Assembly (NCBI GenBank): GCA_003489085.1 | Contig: DNJM01000018.1 | Location: forward strand, 1 to 8,434 | Source of the DNA: Lachnospiraceae bacterium | GTDB lineage: Bacteria > Bacillota > Clostridia > Lachnospirales > Lachnospiraceae | Direction: 5' to 3' | Length of the DNA stretch: 8,434 bases | Shown: piece by piece, positions 6,812-8,434 of the stretch | Position numbering within the stretch: position 1 is the first letter of the stretch | How the letters are laid out: every line of letters starts with the position of its first letter | Translations under genes and position numbers: made by a program | The notes under the pieces: model-generated | Told to the model about the DNA's origin: nothing | What the model saw: only the letters and a program-made list of their open reading frames with translations | The model's database searches: none

Positions 6812-7135
6812 ATGAATGAAACAGAAAAACGGAGACAACAGCTTCTGCGGGAAGCCAGAAGTCAGTATCGAGACAAAGGAATACCGGCAGTTCATCCGCG
6901 CTACCGCGCAGCGTATCAAAGTCTGTACGATGAAACAGATGATCTTCCGGAAAACAGCAGTTCATTTGGCATCCGCACGGTACTGTGCATTCTTCTGTTT
7001 GCCCTTTTTGTAATTGCTGATGATAAAGGAGCTGCCGTTATGCAGGTAGACAGCACTGTGCTGACAGAACAGATCCAGAAGGAGCCGGAGAGTGTCACAA
7101 CTTTTCTGGAAAATATTAAGGCCTGGAATGATTGA
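6812..7135 (+). CDS. Small single-pass membrane protein of unknown function
   Basis: I do not recognise a named family. The 107-residue product has three parts. The N-terminal part (1-50) is highly charged, with a basic, helix-prone start (EKRRQQLLREARSQYR, 5-20) and a HPRYRAAYQSLY stretch at 28-39. A hydrophobic segment at about 52-69 (FGIRTVLCILLFALFVIA) fits one membrane span. An acidic, polar C-terminal tail of about 38 residues follows. The positive N-terminal side suggests the N-terminus faces the cytoplasm. The frame is open further upstream to 6674 inside hisIE and the terminator, but the ribosome site supports 6812. It lies after the his terminator and has no clear promoter of its own, so it may depend on read-through. 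Its TGA stop sits inside the -35 box of the next promoter. The real-gene call rests on the ribosome site, the length and the coherent composition. Confidence 0.72.
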   Translation: MNETEKRRQQLLREARSQYRDKGIPAVHPRYRAAYQSLYDETDDLPENSSSFGIRTVLCILLFALFVIADDKGAAVMQVDSTVLTEQIQKEPESVTTFLENIKAWND

Positions 7136-7159
7136 AATCTTCTGCTGCAAGTGTATAAT
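7132..7159 (+). promoter_or_regulatory. Sigma-A-type promoter of the corrinoid methyltransferase operon
   Basis: TTGAAA at 7132-7137 and TATAAT at 7154-7159 are separated by 16 bases. Transcription should start near 7166, giving a leader of about 65 bases before the corrinoid-protein start. That leader is too short for a cobalamin riboswitch. The stop codon of the preceding small gene (TGA, 7133-7135) is inside the -35 box. No operator repeat was noticed. Confidence 0.82.
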
Positions 7160-7215
7160 AAGAATACATAATGGAAATAAACTGGAATCCAAAAGGCCTG
7201 TATGGCAAAGCAACA

Positions 7216-7224
7216 AAAGGAGGA
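7216..7224 (+). promoter_or_regulatory. Ribosome binding site fixing the corrinoid-protein start
   Basis: AAAGGAGGA, a near-perfect anti-16S match, lies 7 bases before the ATG at 7232. An in-frame ATG at 7202 lies upstream of this site and has no comparable site of its own, so translation most likely begins at 7232. Confidence 0.85.
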
Positions 7225-7231
7225 GCGTCAT

Positions 7232-7882
7232 ATGAGCTCAAAAGAAGAATTATTGCAGAAACTGTCCGACGGTGTCGTAGAAATGGAAGAAGACGATGTT
7301 GTAAAGACAGCGCAGGAATATCTGAATGCAGGGTATCCTGCCTTTGATGGGATTATGGAGGGACTGGTCGATGGTATGAACCGGGCCGGTCGGCTATTCG
7401 AAGAGGAAGAATATTTTGTAACGGATATCCTTCTGTGTTCAGATGCCATGTATGCGGGACTGGATGTCCTGCGGCCGTATCTTCCGGATGAAGAAAAGGG
7501 AAACAGAAAAAAAGGAATCATCGGTGTGGTAGAAGGTGACACCCATGACATCGGTAAGAATCTTGTCAAAATTATGCTGGAAACGGCAGGATTTCATATT
7601 CTTGATCTGGGAAGAGATGTTCCTCTGCAGAAATTTGTAGACAGCGCAAAAGAAGAAAAAGCTGATTTTATCTGTATGTCGACTCTGATGACTACGACAA
7701 TGAATGGTATGGAAGAAGTCATCAACAGACTGGAAAAAGCCGGCATACGTGATAAAGTAAAAGTCATGGTCGGAGGCGGGCCGGTCTCCCAGAAGTATGC
7801 AGATAAGATCGGTGCGGATGGTTATTCCAGAAACGCTGCCGAGGCGGTGAAGCTGGCAAAGAAACTGTTGAATATCGAATAG
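7232..7882 (+). CDS. Corrinoid (B12-binding) protein of a methyltransferase system
   Basis: Carries a cobamide cofactor that accepts a methyl group from one methyltransferase and passes it to another, as MtaC, MtbC and MttC do. The 216-residue protein has the standard two-domain layout. A helical cap domain (about 1-90, with LNAGYPAFDGIMEGLVDGMNRAG at 31-53) is followed by a Rossmann-like B12-binding domain (about 94-216). The DxHxxG motif is present as GDTHDIG (102-108), with His105 as the expected lower axial cobalt ligand. The other cofactor-binding stretches are SxL at 150-152 and GGG at 181-183. A UroD-type methyltransferase gene starts 12 bases downstream, so they act together. The fold and role are clear, but the methyl donor (methanol, a methylamine, a betaine or a methoxy compound) cannot be read from this protein, so no gene symbol is given. 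Confidence 0.93.
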   Translation: MSSKEELLQKLSDGVVEMEEDDVVKTAQEYLNAGYPAFDGIMEGLVDGMNRAGRLFEEEEYFVTDILLCSDAMYAGLDVLRPYLPDEEKGNRKKGIIGVVEGDTHDIGKNLVKIMLETAGFHILDLGRDVPLQKFVDSAKEEKADFICMSTLMTTTMNGMEEVINRLEKAGIRDKVKVMVGGGPVSQKYADKIGADGYSRNAAEAVKLAKKLLNIE

Positions 7883-7894
7883 AGGGGGCTGAAA

Positions 7895-8434
7895 ATGTTA
7901 ACACCAAAAGAAAGGCTGCTGCGAATCATGGAGGGACTGGCTGCGGACAGACCTCCCTGCATCTGTCCGGGCGGTATGATGAATATGATAACTGCAGATC
8001 TGATGGATGAGATCGGAATCTATCTGCCGGAGGCTCATACGGATGCAAGAAAAATGGCAGATCTCGCGAAAGCGGTGTATGAAAAGGGATGCTTTGAGAA
8101 TTATGGAATTCCTTTCTGCATGACAGTAGAAGCAGAAGAGATGGGCGCAGCTGTGGATATGGGATCCCATGTCTATGAACCGCATATTACTCAATACGTA
8201 CTGCATTCCGTGACAGAGATGGCAAAGCTTGTACCAGTGAATATGGAAAAAGGCCGGGCAAAGGTGGTATTGGATGCCATTCGTATCCTAAAAGCAGAAA
8301 CAGAGGGCGTTCCGATTGTTGGGAACCTGACAGGGCCGATCAGCACTGCAAGTTCTGTTATGGAACCGGTCATTTTCTATAAAGAGCTGCGTAAAAAGAA
8401 CAAAGAAGCTCATGCGTATATGGAATTTATTAAT
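7895..8434 (+). CDS. UroD-superfamily methyltransferase (MtaA/CmuA-like), 3' end outside window
   Basis: The first 180 codons are open to the window edge without a stop. The N-terminal LTPKERLLRIMEGLAADRPP pattern and the later GNLTGPISTASSVM stretch (about 141-154) are typical of the uroporphyrinogen-decarboxylase superfamily branch that includes the corrinoid methyltransferases MtaA, MtbA and CmuA. A haem-pathway decarboxylase is unlikely because the gene follows a corrinoid protein by 12 bases and has AGGGGG at 7883-7888 placed 6 bases before its ATG. It probably moves a methyl group to or from the corrinoid protein. The zinc-binding His-x-Cys...Cys motif that would confirm methyltransferase activity lies in the C-terminal half, outside the window. 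The visible region is rich in Met and contains a GGMMNMIT run (26-33). Substrate and direction of transfer are unknown. Confidence 0.85.
   Translation, partial: MLTPKERLLRIMEGLAADRPPCICPGGMMNMITADLMDEIGIYLPEAHTDARKMADLAKAVYEKGCFENYGIPFCMTVEAEEMGAAVDMGSHVYEPHITQYVLHSVTEMAKLVPVNMEKGRAKVVLDAIRILKAETEGVPIVGNLTGPISTASSVMEPVIFYKELRKKNKEAHAYMEFIN

Noticed and set aside
7202..7231. Earlier in-frame start of the corrinoid protein at 7202
   Set aside because: The near-perfect ribosome site at 7216-7224 lies downstream of that ATG and fits 7232; the 10 extra residues are simply the ribosome site translated.
7160..7231. Cobalamin riboswitch upstream of the corrinoid protein
   Set aside because: The leader of about 65 bases is far too short, and no B12-box-like sequence is visible.

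Overview
The window looks like chromosomal DNA of a Gram-positive, clostridial-type (Firmicutes) bacterium, most probably a Lachnospiraceae relative. The reasons are a RecU-type Holliday junction resolvase (a Firmicutes marker), a short-form HisG paired with HisZ, strong AGGAGG-like ribosome binding sites, consensus sigma-A promoters, and a corrinoid protein/UroD-type methyltransferase pair of the kind common in anaerobes that use methyl compounds. The genus is an inference and cannot be settled here. All supported genes lie on the + strand and coding density is high.

Region 1 (1-1493): the 3' part of an RluA-family pseudouridine synthase that began before the window, followed 3 bases later by recU. 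They appear to be co-transcribed.

Region 2 (1490-6779): a histidine biosynthesis operon, hisZ-hisG-hisD-hisB-hisIE. It is driven by a perfect TTGACA-17-TATAAT promoter whose -35 box contains the recU stop codon, and it is closed by a strong intrinsic terminator. Together HisZ/HisG (PRPP + ATP to PR-ATP), HisIE (PR-ATP to PR-AMP to ProFAR), HisB (IGP dehydratase) and HisD (histidinol to histidine) cover the first steps, the dehydratase step and the last steps. hisA, hisH, hisF, hisC and a histidinol-phosphatase gene are absent here and must lie elsewhere if the pathway is complete. The most unusual item in the window is HisIE. It carries an extra N-terminal domain of about 220 residues that resembles a shortened HisF barrel, has Phe in place of the first catalytic Asp, and has lost the C-terminal phosphate-binding Gly-Gly motif. 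It looks like a pseudoenzyme domain fused to the enzymes that make the HisA substrate.

Region 3 (6780-7135): a small unrecognised single-pass membrane protein of 107 residues lying between the his terminator and the next promoter.

Region 4 (7132-8434): a second promoter, again with the preceding stop codon inside its -35 box. It drives a B12-binding corrinoid protein and the start of a UroD-superfamily (MtaA/CmuA-like) methyltransferase that runs off the window. These are probably the first genes of a methyl-transfer operon whose methyl donor cannot be read from the visible part.

No tRNA, rRNA, CRISPR array, insertion sequence or prophage signal was seen. No gene-free stretch exceeds 300 bases; the longest gaps are 94 to 96 bases.
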